Source: Saccharomycopsis crataegensis
Lineage: Eukaryota > Ascomycota > Saccharomycetes > Ascoideales > Saccharomycopsidaceae
Direction of reading: 5' to 3'
Assembly: GCF_037102585.1 (NCBI RefSeq)
Contig: NW_027043822.1
Span: forward strand, 1 to 64,000
DNA length: 64,000 bases
The translations under genes were made by a program, and so were the position numbers. The notes under the pieces were generated by a model. The model was not told where the DNA came from, searched no databases, and worked only from the letters and a program-made list of their open reading frames with translations. Shown here one piece after another: positions 39,698-48,952 of this stretch. Every line of letters starts with the position of its first letter. Position 1 is the stretch's first letter.

Positions 39698-40058
39698 TGC
39701 TAAAATAAAATATAATATAATTGCTAATAAGTTTAAATGGAAATAAAAATATGAATATCTACAGGAAGATTCAAAGGTATTTATAGCTACTAATATCAAT
39801 ATAAAATTGTTGGCGCCGGGACTTGGCGCCGTTCACATTATTCGTGGATCCACGGCGAATTCTATATGCAAGCCCTGTCAATGTTGTCCCTATACTCCAG
39901 AAAGTAGAAAGATTTAAATCATTATCGCTTGAAAAAAAAAAAAATTAAACATTACAAAAAAATATTTAGGAAATTTATCAAGTGGTTAATTAGAGTGGAA
40001 TAATAATAAAAAAATAATAATACAAGGTGAGGAAGCGAAAAAAAATAAAATTGAACGC
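39698..40058. promoter_or_regulatory. Promoter of carboxypeptidase B with GC-rich palindromic sites
   Basis: TTGGCGCC occurs twice 13 bp apart (39810-39817 and 39823-39830), followed by the perfect palindrome CGTGGATCCACG (39843-39854). These lie 113-157 bp upstream of the start, beside the TATA-like TATTTATAG (39778-39786). The second TTGGCGCC is preceded by C, giving CTTGGC, the complement of the GCCAAG core of Rim101/PacC pH-response sites. pH control is inference. Confidence 0.55.
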
Positions 40059-42067
40059 CTAATCTTCAACTGCTGATTCACTAAATACAGGTTGTGTATG
40101 TAAGGCAGGAAGCCCTTTAACAATTGAATCTCCCCCAGCCTTCAAGCCTATGAAGAGCAAACAATCCCTTGCTTGGTCTACTGCTTTCATTAGTTCATCT
40201 TCATCAGTTATTGTCCAGCTTCCACCCCCATCTGTTTGAAAAGATTTTTTCTGATTTTGCAATTTCAACATATGGCGAGGATCACCATTAGAGGAGGATA
40301 CAACCAATAAGGTAGAATCAGGTAAAGATGAGATGACTTTCTCAATACGGTCTGATAAATTTTTATAAATGATGGTTGGGCTGATCTTTTCTTTTTCGGT
40401 ATCCTGGCTCTTCTCGTCCGCTGGTTCACCATTCTTAGTATCTGGTTTTTCCGACCATCCAAATTCGAATTCGGCTTCTCTAAGCAGTCCAAGAAACAAA
40501 TCATAGTTGTTAATATTTTGGACCAATGTATCAACGACCTCGTCATCATTTTCTGCTCTCATTCTTTCTCCAAAGTTTAGGTTATGAGGGCTTCCAACAA
40601 TTGGTCCAGATTTTTTATAATCAACAACCAAGGTCTTTCTTAATCTAGATTTCAAATCATCAAAATTATGTTCCTGGCTGGTGTCCTTAGCTTGGTTGTC
40701 ACCAACACAGCGATCAATAAGCTTAGAATTGATTCGACTAAAAATTTCGACCGTGCTACTGAAAGTTTTACCGAATTCTATGCCATTTTGCAACTTTAGT
40801 TTGACAAGGTCCATGCATGCTTTAGCGTCCTCAACAGAGTCATGTCCTTTCAAGTTATTTTGAATTTCTCTATTCAAAAATTTCTGAACTAGCCACTTCA
40901 ATGAAGGCTTCAACGGATGGCCATATGTATGATCATATATCAAGGCAGTATCAACGATAGTCTTATGCTTGATTTGAAGGACATTCAAATCAGACTCCAA
41001 AGAATGACCAATTAAAACATCATCCGCACTAACGATGGAGAGAATCTTTTTTTGAATCTCACTGCGAGTGGTTGTAACGCCACGGAGTAAATCTTCAGTA
41101 ATACCAGAATATTTAGTCACATAGTCAGTTATTTCTTCGTCTGGTTTCACAAGCTCATCAATCAAAATCTCATTATTGAAGTTAATCAAAGAAACTCTAG
41201 TAAGGACTTTTATAGATCCAGCAAGACACATTTCACAATCCACGGCAAAAGTTTTAGACCCCTCATGTTCGAAAACTTCAGTTTCTACCCAGCCATCCGA
41301 GCTGGACTTAAACTCCAATTCTTCAATTAGCTCACATTGATCACTGGTAGATTTTTCTTTCAATAAAGAGTGAATAGGATACTTGTTAGCAATCGCTTGG
41401 CCAACAGTCAATATCAAATCATGTAGAGTAATACCAACTTGCTTCTGTTGTTTCTGGACCGCCTTACGCTTCGTTCTAGTCATTGGAACATTAACCAAGG
41501 TATGAAAGGTAGAATATAATTTCTGCTTGGAACCTGGTGATTTTGCAGGCCAGGCATATTTAAAAAAATCTTTGAACGGTTTGAGATTCTTATCAATTTC
41601 ATTTGCCTGAATGAGTTGAGGACTAATAGCATCCTTTTTGATCCCAAAATCAGAACCGCGGATACCAGGAACACACAAAAAAACAGCCTTTTTAATATTC
41701 AAGTGATTTTGAAGGCTTAACCACCTGATATTCGAAGGCAATTCATTGAAAATGAATAAAATCAAGTCCCTAATATCAGAAATGGATATCTTGCGGGAAA
41801 CAAGGTTTGGATCAATGACAAGTTCTGCTGGCTTGGATCTCTTTTTTTTTTGGAAGAGACGGCAACGGTCTGAACACTTGATCTTCTTCTTCTTCTTCGG
41901 TTATTTCCTTTAACAGTAGTGCTATTGGAGTCTGCTTTTACCGGACTCTTAGCAATGGAACTTTTGATCATCGACACCATTTGCTTCCGGTCGATATCGG
42001 TGGAAATACTTAACCTAGCAACCTCATTTTGCACCCCGGAAGCATCAAAAGTTTTCTCAGTTCCCAT
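40059..42067 (-). CDS. REX1: RNA exonuclease Rex1, frame broken at an A10 run
   Basis: A DEDDh 3'-5' exonuclease that trims 5S rRNA, tRNA precursors and other RNAs in the nucleus. The first frame starts MGTEKTFDAS at 42067 and carries a basic RRRRRR and SSKKKR segment. The catalytic frame covers most of the locus: FAVDCEMCLAGSIK (Asp and Glu), a second Asp in GHSLESDLNVLQIKH and HDSVEDAKACMDL (His and Asp). The two frames meet at ten T on the + strand (41842-41851). The downstream frame stays open through this point and continues with RSKPAELVIDPNLVSRKISI, which looks like the proper sequence. So one base too few (or two too many) separates them. A sequencing error, a recent lesion or slippage are all possible. 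Confidence 0.85.
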
Positions 42068-42360
42068 AATTCAAGTTACCTGGAGGTGAATAACGGCAGA
42101 CAAAAATGTGCAATACTGACGTTGTTGCCTCGCCTTTTCTCCCACCAGAAGCCGCTTGGGGTCTTTGTTTCCAGAGTTCCCAATTACACAACAACAGCAG
42201 AAAAAAAAAGATGTGTCACATGCGTGTCACATGTGCAACACGACAGCTGTGAATTTTCATGCCAGACGAACAACAAGATCGATCACCCTTTGCTGTTGTG
42301 CTGTTATAGCGCTGACAAAATAACAAGTTTTCACTGACATTGGTATCATAGGAACGAACG
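42068..42360. promoter_or_regulatory. Divergent REX1/APL2 promoter with direct repeats
   Basis: GTGTCACATG occurs twice with an 11-bp period (42213-42222 and 42224-42233), overlapping the half-palindromes CACATGTG. The site lies about 130 bp from both starts and may bind a bHLH or similar factor (inference). Confidence 0.5.
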
Positions 42361-44622
42361 ATGTCTGTGCAGCGTGCCATCAAGTCCATGTTTAATGGCC
42401 CAAAGAAAGGCGAAACATTCGAGTTGAAATCAGCTTTGGTATCTCAATACCCCAATGAAAGAAAAGAAGGTATTAAGCGTGTTATCAAGGCTATGACCGT
42501 TGGCAAAGACGTTAGTGCCTTGTTCCCTGATGTTTTGAAAAATATTGCCACCAGAGACTTGGAGCAAAAGAAGTTGGTCTATCTATATCTAATGAATTAT
42601 GCTAAAACAAACCCAGAATTATGTATCTTAGCTGTCAACACTTTTGTTCAAGACACTGAGGACCCAAATCCTTTGGTAAGAGCTCTTGCCATCAGGACGA
42701 TGGGTTGTATCAGGGTTAACAAAATGGTCGATTATATGCACATACCATTGAAAAGAACGCTTAGTGATGATAACCCGTATGTTCGTAAAACTGCAGCAGT
42801 TTGTGTGGCCAAGCTCTTTGATTTAAACAAGGAAATGTGCATTGAACAAGGATTCTTGGATCATTTGAAAAGATTGATCGATGACTCTAACCCTGCGGTG
42901 GTGTCCAATGCCATAAATGCTTTGAGTGAAATTAATCAAATGGATCCAACCCAGGATGCTTTAAAAATCGATGGCGCATTATTGAAGAAGATTCTTATGG
43001 CACTTAATGAATGTACCGAATGGGGTAGGATTACTATTCTTACTGCGTTAGCTGACTATCATTCAACTTCAAGCATCGAAGCTTCTCACATCATTGAAAG
43101 AGTTGTTCCCCAATTGCAGCACGCAAATCCTTCGGTAGTTCTCACTTCCATTAAGACTATTTTGAGCCATATTGATAAATTGGATGGTGCCCAGTATAAT
43201 GTGACTATCAAGAAGTTGTCAGCTCCTTTGATTTCTTTGATTTCCAGCTCACCAGAGATTCAGTTCATTAGTTTGAGAAATATTAGAATTATTTTGGAAA
43301 AATACCCTGATTTGTTGTCCAAAGAATTGAGAATTTTCTACATTAAATACAACGATCCGTTATACTTGAAGTTGGAAAAAGTTGAAATAATGGTCAGATT
43401 AGCCAACATGCAAAACTATAAGATCTTACTTAATGAATTGAAGGAATATTCTATGGAAATTGATTATGAATTTGTTAAAAGATCAGTCATAGCTATCGGC
43501 CAAGTTGCCATCAAATTAGGAGAGACCGCAACGGCGAAGGCAATTGAAATATTAATAGAACTAATCAATACCAGAAGTGAATATGTTTTGAATGAGGTTT
43601 TCATGGTTTTGAAGGATATTTTGAGAAAATTCCCAAATAATAGCAGATTCTTGGGTCTTATAATTCCTGTCATAGTTTCAAATTACCAACAGTTGGATGA
43701 CTCAAATGCCATTGCAAGCTTCATTTGGCTTCTTGGTGAATATCCAAAGAATTTTGGAGTTGATTTGGATTCTATTTTGCCTAATTACTATCAAAATGAT
43801 AATTTAGACAACTACTTCAACAATGATGATGATTACACCATACAATTACAATTATTAATTACTATTGTCAGAATTAACATCATTAAACAATCTTCACTGA
43901 GCCAAAACTTTTTACAAAAAACTTTGACAATATGTACCGAAAAATCCGATAACCCAGATATCAGAGATCGAGCCTTCATTTATTGGAGATTGTTGTCAAG
44001 TAATAACACAACAGTCATTAACAATATTGTTCAAAAACCCTTGCCAATAATTGATTCTACCATTCCAAAGATTCCTCAATATAAGGTTGATGAGCTAGTC
44101 TCCGAATTAGGTACCTTAAGTTCTATTTATCACGAACCAGCCTCAGAATTCATGGACAACTACCACAAATTTCATGTCTCTAGAACCGGAAATAATATTG
44201 CCAGTAAGAACATAGATGAATTACAGCAGATTGCCAAGAATGAAATTGTTAACAAAGCGGTCAAGTCGGAAACATTATTAGACTTTGATGATGAACCAGA
44301 ATACGAAGACGTAAACACCACATCTGCTAATTCTGAAACAAATACTTCCTCTACTACTGCAAGTGCAAATGTTTTGAATGAATTGAATGACTTGTTTAAC
44401 TTTAATGCCTCTCCAGTGGCGTCACAAAGACAGGTATCGAGTGATGGCAAATCAAATGACGATATAATGGGTCTTTTCAGCACCGGGACTGCTGGTGTTG
44501 CCAATGGTTTGCAAAATTTGAACTTAAATAGTCAAAGCTCACTTAATAATAGTGTCTCAACTCAAAGCCAACCCCAGCCCGGCTCTCAAAAACCAAGTGA
44601 TGATTTATTGAATTTGTTTTAA
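42361..44622 (+). CDS. APL2: AP-1 complex beta-adaptin
   Basis: A 753-residue large subunit of a clathrin adaptor, expected at the trans-Golgi network and endosomes. The N-terminal trunk (about residues 1-580) is a HEAT/armadillo solenoid opening GPKKGETFELKSALVSQYPN and KRVIKAMTVGKDVSALFPDV, both very close to AP-1/AP-2 beta chains. The hinge carries clathrin-box-like motifs: LLDFDDE, DLFNF and the C-terminal DDLLNLF. There is no C-terminal ear domain, as in yeast Apl2 (726 residues). The trunk opening favours AP-1 over AP-2. The start at 42361 is supported by the conserved N-terminus. Confidence 0.92.
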   Translation: MSVQRAIKSMFNGPKKGETFELKSALVSQYPNERKEGIKRVIKAMTVGKDVSALFPDVLKNIATRDLEQKKLVYLYLMNYAKTNPELCILAVNTFVQDTEDPNPLVRALAIRTMGCIRVNKMVDYMHIPLKRTLSDDNPYVRKTAAVCVAKLFDLNKEMCIEQGFLDHLKRLIDDSNPAVVSNAINALSEINQMDPTQDALKIDGALLKKILMALNECTEWGRITILTALADYHSTSSIEASHIIERVVPQLQHANPSVVLTSIKTILSHIDKLDGAQYNVTIKKLSAPLISLISSSPEIQFISLRNIRIILEKYPDLLSKELRIFYIKYNDPLYLKLEKVEIMVRLANMQNYKILLNELKEYSMEIDYEFVKRSVIAIGQVAIKLGETATAKAIEILIELINTRSEYVLNEVFMVLKDILRKFPNNSRFLGLIIPVIVSNYQQLDDSNAIASFIWLLGEYPKNFGVDLDSILPNYYQNDNLDNYFNNDDDYTIQLQLLITIVRINIIKQSSLSQNFLQKTLTICTEKSDNPDIRDRAFIYWRLLSSNNTTVINNIVQKPLPIIDSTIPKIPQYKVDELVSELGTLSSIYHEPASEFMDNYHKFHVSRTGNNIASKNIDELQQIAKNEIVNKAVKSETLLDFDDEPEYEDVNTTSANSETNTSSTTASANVLNELNDLFNFNASPVASQRQVSSDGKSNDDIMGLFSTGTAGVANGLQNLNLNSQSSLNNSVSTQSQPQPGSQKPSDDLLNLF

Positions 44623-44869
44623 TAGTGGGATACAGATATAGAGATTGTTTGTTCAAGCGTTCTTTTTTTTTTTTTTTTTTCTTTTGTTATTTAGTCAACT
44701 CTTAACCCATAAGATGATGAGAATTCTAAAATAATTTTATATTGTTCTACTTGTGTACTTAATAAAAATGTAAATAAAGGATAGGGAAATTTATAAAACT
44801 TTAACAAAAAGCAGAGAAAGATAGCAAAAAAAACAAACAATTAAACAATAAAAAGCACATCAATAACGA

Positions 44870-46531
44870 TTATTCGTCATCTATTCTCAAATAATCAGAT
44901 TTGTTAGTGAATTTTGAGAACAAAATAACTGCCCAGGACACCACCAAACAGACACAAATTACCACTAGGAACCCGGTACTAAATTTACCTAAACTGTACT
45001 CTGAGTTCAAATTTGGGAACTGAATAACATTTCCTTCTCCAGTGGTAGCATTTTTATAGTTTCCAAACAAATAATTAAGCACAGATCTTGAACTGTATGA
45101 ATGATCGTAAGGAACCATGTGGGATGAATTGTAAATCTCCATGAGGGTCAAGTTTCTTTCAGATTTTACTTGCCCAAAGTTCTCGCCATTGAGCATCATA
45201 CTGAAATATTTAGTTGAAGAGGACCAGCCAGTTTGGTTACCCCATTTTAAGGAATCAGTGATATTTTCAACCCCAAGATGATTACAAATAATGTCGTTAC
45301 CACCGTTAAACAAAACAATAGGGATTTTATCAAGCAAGCTTTCTAAGAAGAAATAAGATGGTGTAGTATTAAAGTTGACAAGAGAACTAGAGACATTGCC
45401 ATCACATTCACTCCAAGAAGTCTCTGATTCAATATTCAAGTGCTGAAGCACCGTATCGTTTTGAAGCCACAGGGTCACCTGTGGCAAATCGAATGGCCAC
45501 TCCATTCCACATGAAGGATAAGGAGATTGTAGAGTATAATCGTACATGTTGTGACATGTGTATGAATCATTTGATGATTGTCTGGTGACATTTAAAAGTT
45601 GATCAAGAATTTCATCTGTACAAATCGGATGCGAAAACGTGAAAACAGTTTCATTGGATGGTTTCCGAAGAACTGATTCACAAGCCAAATGTGGCTTATA
45701 GACTGTATTCAATTGAGTACTATCTGAAGAATTAAGGAGACCCTTACTTAAAGCAAACGGAATATAGGACAATGCCTGCACATCTGGATAAATGTAACCA
45801 TTCCCTATGAGTAAACCTTGCAAGTTGACAGACTTATTTGATATAAGTATTTCTGGGATTTTGAGATCAATATCTTCGTTTGTCAGTGGCTGTATCTTTA
45901 AATCATTGACCATATAGTTCATTTCCATAACTTTGGCCAAATGTGCATTATTTTCAAGAATTCCGTGGGCAAAATAAGGAATATATTGGCCAGCATAACT
46001 TTCGCCAGCTAAGTAAATTTCCTTATCTGAATAGTAATCAAATATTTCCACAAAATTACTGTAGAAATTCCAGAAATCGGAAGTAGCCTGATTCAAATCA
46101 GCTGCATAGGTCCCGTTAGTGGTTGACAAGCCTGTGCCCTTTGGCTGATCAATAAATAGTAAGTCTGCATCATGAAGCCATGTTCCTTCATTGTACTCCA
46201 ATTGGCCATCTGGAAGAACCCTGAATGGCCCTACTTCCATAAGTGCACCATCCATTGATGAGCAACCAGGACCACCATTAAGCCAAATAACAAGCTTGTC
46301 ATGCTTTACAGCTCTCAGCTGGAATAACCAAAAGAAAATCTTCGAAGAGTCTTCAGTACTAATATCTAATTGACCTGCATACATGGTTGGTTGGTTCTCG
46401 TTTGATATGCCATCGATCCCAGGTAAAGTATCCACCCGATACTTATCTGCTGCCTGTGAGTTTATAGTATAGAAGCTTGGTGACCCAAGTGCCCCAATTG
46501 ATAAAAGAAATAGTATTTGTAATATAAGCAT
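44870..46531 (-). CDS. KEX1: Membrane-anchored Kex1-type carboxypeptidase
   Basis: A 553-residue S10 peptidase starting at the ATG at 46531 (MLILQILFLLSIGALGSP, a signal peptide). Three upstream codons lack an ATG. It shows LNGGPGCSSMDGALMEVGPF, LFIDQPKGTGLS, AGESYAGQYIPYFAHGI, GGNDIICNHLGVENI and NSSHMVPYDHS. After the catalytic domain comes a membrane segment at about residues 513-537 (GFLVVICVCLVVSWAVILF) and a short tail ending DYLRIDDE. In yeast Kex1 is a Golgi enzyme that trims Lys/Arg left by Kex2 from alpha-factor and killer toxin. The acidic stalk typical of Kex1 is very short here. Of the three paralogs this one best fits the ancestral Kex1 plan. Confidence 0.85.
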   Translation of the reverse strand: MLILQILFLLSIGALGSPSFYTINSQAADKYRVDTLPGIDGISNENQPTMYAGQLDISTEDSSKIFFWLFQLRAVKHDKLVIWLNGGPGCSSMDGALMEVGPFRVLPDGQLEYNEGTWLHDADLLFIDQPKGTGLSTTNGTYAADLNQATSDFWNFYSNFVEIFDYYSDKEIYLAGESYAGQYIPYFAHGILENNAHLAKVMEMNYMVNDLKIQPLTNEDIDLKIPEILISNKSVNLQGLLIGNGYIYPDVQALSYIPFALSKGLLNSSDSTQLNTVYKPHLACESVLRKPSNETVFTFSHPICTDEILDQLLNVTRQSSNDSYTCHNMYDYTLQSPYPSCGMEWPFDLPQVTLWLQNDTVLQHLNIESETSWSECDGNVSSSLVNFNTTPSYFFLESLLDKIPIVLFNGGNDIICNHLGVENITDSLKWGNQTGWSSSTKYFSMMLNGENFGQVKSERNLTLMEIYNSSHMVPYDHSYSSRSVLNYLFGNYKNATTGEGNVIQFPNLNSEYSLGKFSTGFLVVICVCLVVSWAVILFSKFTNKSDYLRIDDE

Positions 46532-46646
46532 ATTCGGCACAGTTATTTCTAGCCAATGTCTTATCTATAACTGGCTACAAAAAAAAAACTCAAAAGGAAT
46601 CTACTCTATACTATCTGAGGGTTTATTACAATGCTAAATTTCTGTT

Positions 46647-47876
46647 TCAAATCTTACACGTGACTGTCTGACCAAACTCTCCCGGAAAAACCCCGTTGAG
46701 GCCCTCCGCCGCGGCCATCTCCGCAAGCAACCGGCGTGGTTCGGCGAGAGGCTCCAATCCAAGGGCAAACGTCCCATAATGAACTCCCATCGTCTTCTTA
46801 GCATTAAAAAAAGATGCCACCTTCACAACTTCTGTAGGTGACATGTGGTGATGGTTGGTGACTTTACTGGTAGTGTACTGTCCAATTGGTGCAAGTATTA
46901 GAGAAATCGGTTGGTTCGCACAATACTGTGATTTGATGGACTCAAAGAGATCCTGTTGATATCCAGTATCTCCCATGTGGTACAATACTGGTTTTTGATC
47001 TTTGAAAAGTATAAAGGAGCACCACAAGGAATTATTAAAGTCTATAAACCAGTTGCCCAGCCAATGCTTTGCAGGACAACAGGCAACTTCCCAATGCTCA
47101 TCAAGACGTTGTCGCTGCCACCAAGACATCTCAATGATTTTAGAAGATTCCACGCCATTTGACTTTAGTTGCAGTCCCACTCCATCTGGCACTACCCAGA
47201 GTGTGTTTTTCTTGGTGCTTAGTTTCTTTATACTGTCAGGTTCTAGATGATCTGGGTGATTATGACTGACAAGGACAATATCGGGTGTTGGAAGATCTTC
47301 AATTTGAGCAGGTGATGGAGTAAGTCTCTTTGGACCAAACCTCTTATTAATAATATGATCATTGAAAACGGGATCTGTCAAAATATTTTTGTCCGAAATT
47401 TGAATGTAAGCAGAAGACTGACCAAGCCATGTAAACACCAAACGTGAGCTCAAGGGAGGGATACTATGGTATCTATTTGCAACCATCTCGTCACTGTCCT
47501 CAGGATTTATATCATTCTTTATTTTCGAGTTATTGAACATTAAAAAGAAGTCCGGCTTGTATATAGGCATGTGAAGTCTCCAAGCCGTACTGTTTTCCAC
47601 ATTCACAATATTCTTGACGCTAAAAAGTTTGCGAACTTGATTATATGCGAAATGAAATAGTGTTTCATGCTCATATTCATAAAATGGGTTCTGGTACCTT
47701 CCTAATACTACTAATGGACCGAATCTTGCCACACCATCTTTATCCTGATGGTACTTCTTGGTACGCTTTTCTATTTCTGAGTTAGTCTTGTATACGACAA
47801 TAGCAGCATAAATCAGATAGGATGAGATTAATCCAAGAGCTATTTTGCTCTTCAATGAGAGGCGCTCGAGAAACAT
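46647..47876 (-). CDS. FMP30: NAPE-PLD-like mitochondrial phospholipase
   Basis: A 409-residue metallo-beta-lactamase-fold enzyme of the N-acyl-phosphatidylethanolamine phospholipase D type. The N-terminus has a hydrophobic anchor at about residues 13-28 (ALGLISSYLIYAAIVV). Metal ligands are in LVSHNHPDHLEPDS (HxHxDH), HMGDTGYQQDLF, PAKHWLGNW and MGVHYGTFALG. Yeast Fmp30 sits in the mitochondrial inner membrane and helps keep N-acylethanolamines and cardiolipin in balance. Length matches Fmp30. The C-terminal ~150 bp is richer in G+C than its surroundings. Confidence 0.88.
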   Translation of the reverse strand: MFLERLSLKSKIALGLISSYLIYAAIVVYKTNSEIEKRTKKYHQDKDGVARFGPLVVLGRYQNPFYEYEHETLFHFAYNQVRKLFSVKNIVNVENSTAWRLHMPIYKPDFFLMFNNSKIKNDINPEDSDEMVANRYHSIPPLSSRLVFTWLGQSSAYIQISDKNILTDPVFNDHIINKRFGPKRLTPSPAQIEDLPTPDIVLVSHNHPDHLEPDSIKKLSTKKNTLWVVPDGVGLQLKSNGVESSKIIEMSWWQRQRLDEHWEVACCPAKHWLGNWFIDFNNSLWCSFILFKDQKPVLYHMGDTGYQQDLFESIKSQYCANQPISLILAPIGQYTTSKVTNHHHMSPTEVVKVASFFNAKKTMGVHYGTFALGLEPLAEPRRLLAEMAAAEGLNGVFPGEFGQTVTCKI

Positions 47877-48952
47877 TCAATGGGATGTATCTGTTTCTGA
47901 ATTATACTTCAACTGCAATTTATTAGTAAATATGTCACTACGGGATTTTTCTATTTTTTTCGTATACAAAAAAAAAATTACTTTTTTCACACAAATCCAA
48001 TTGGGTGAGTATTCTACATCCCTTTTCTTCTCTTGAAAACGTCTGATTGAGCGGATATGAACGTATATTGCTACTAATAATAATAGCAATTCATTGCTAT
48101 TTAGTGTTCATAATATCCCTTAAAATGATCCCAAGCTGACAGGTAGTTGTAGTGAAGTAATTATATCAGGCTTATACTTTAAATTATCCATAGACCAATG
48201 CAAAGGGCGCAGATAAGCAATAGCTACTGGAATAAACACTAATTACTCATTTCATTCCTCCCCAAATGTGAGGACCTTTTAAAGTAATGAAATTTGCAGT
48301 TGTTTTCTTTTGGGAATAATTATTCCCATCTGAAAAAAAAAAAAGCTCTCGCCGGAATGTATCAAACACAGATTAAATTCAATTTGTATAAGTGACAAGC
48401 ACTGATTGAGTTCTGTTTTCTCTTTTTGCTCCTTCACCACCTCTCAGGGTGGCATTACTTTAAAGTAGTAAGAAAAATAAGCGATTAAGGTGAAACCCCA
48501 AGAGAAACCTCTATAATGTTCAAGTGCATTGAGATGTTATTGCATATTTGCGTTTCTTAGGAAAAACTACACAGCCTAAGATTACCTACAATAAAGAAGG
48601 GAATGTGGTCCATAACTATTATAATAGTTGATAATCATAGTTGCTATACTTTCCACAGGCCAAGTAAACTATAATTATTATGTTATACTTTTATTTTATA
48701 CCACCAAAGAGAAAAAAGCAGTCAAACTCCGCAGCAACCAATTTTTTGACTGTTTCTTTTTTCCTGGCCATTATCAGTATCAATAACTATCACAAACCTT
48801 TCGGTTAACTGGGACTTTTTTGGATTCCATACAATATTATTGTGATTTATACTATATATTATAGTATACGAGATATACATATCTCATATAAAGCTTTTCG
48901 GAAACTGCTCATAGCTGTTGTAATTCTGACATATGATTTGACCTTCATCCAA
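47877..48952. promoter_or_regulatory. Divergent FMP30/ROD1 intergenic region
   Basis: A 1.1-kb AT-rich interval. The perfect palindrome TACTTTAAAGTA lies at 48456-48467 and CTCCCC at about 48259-48264. Upstream of ROD1 the frame stays open for 37 codons without an ATG being needed. No additional gene was found. Confidence 0.45.
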
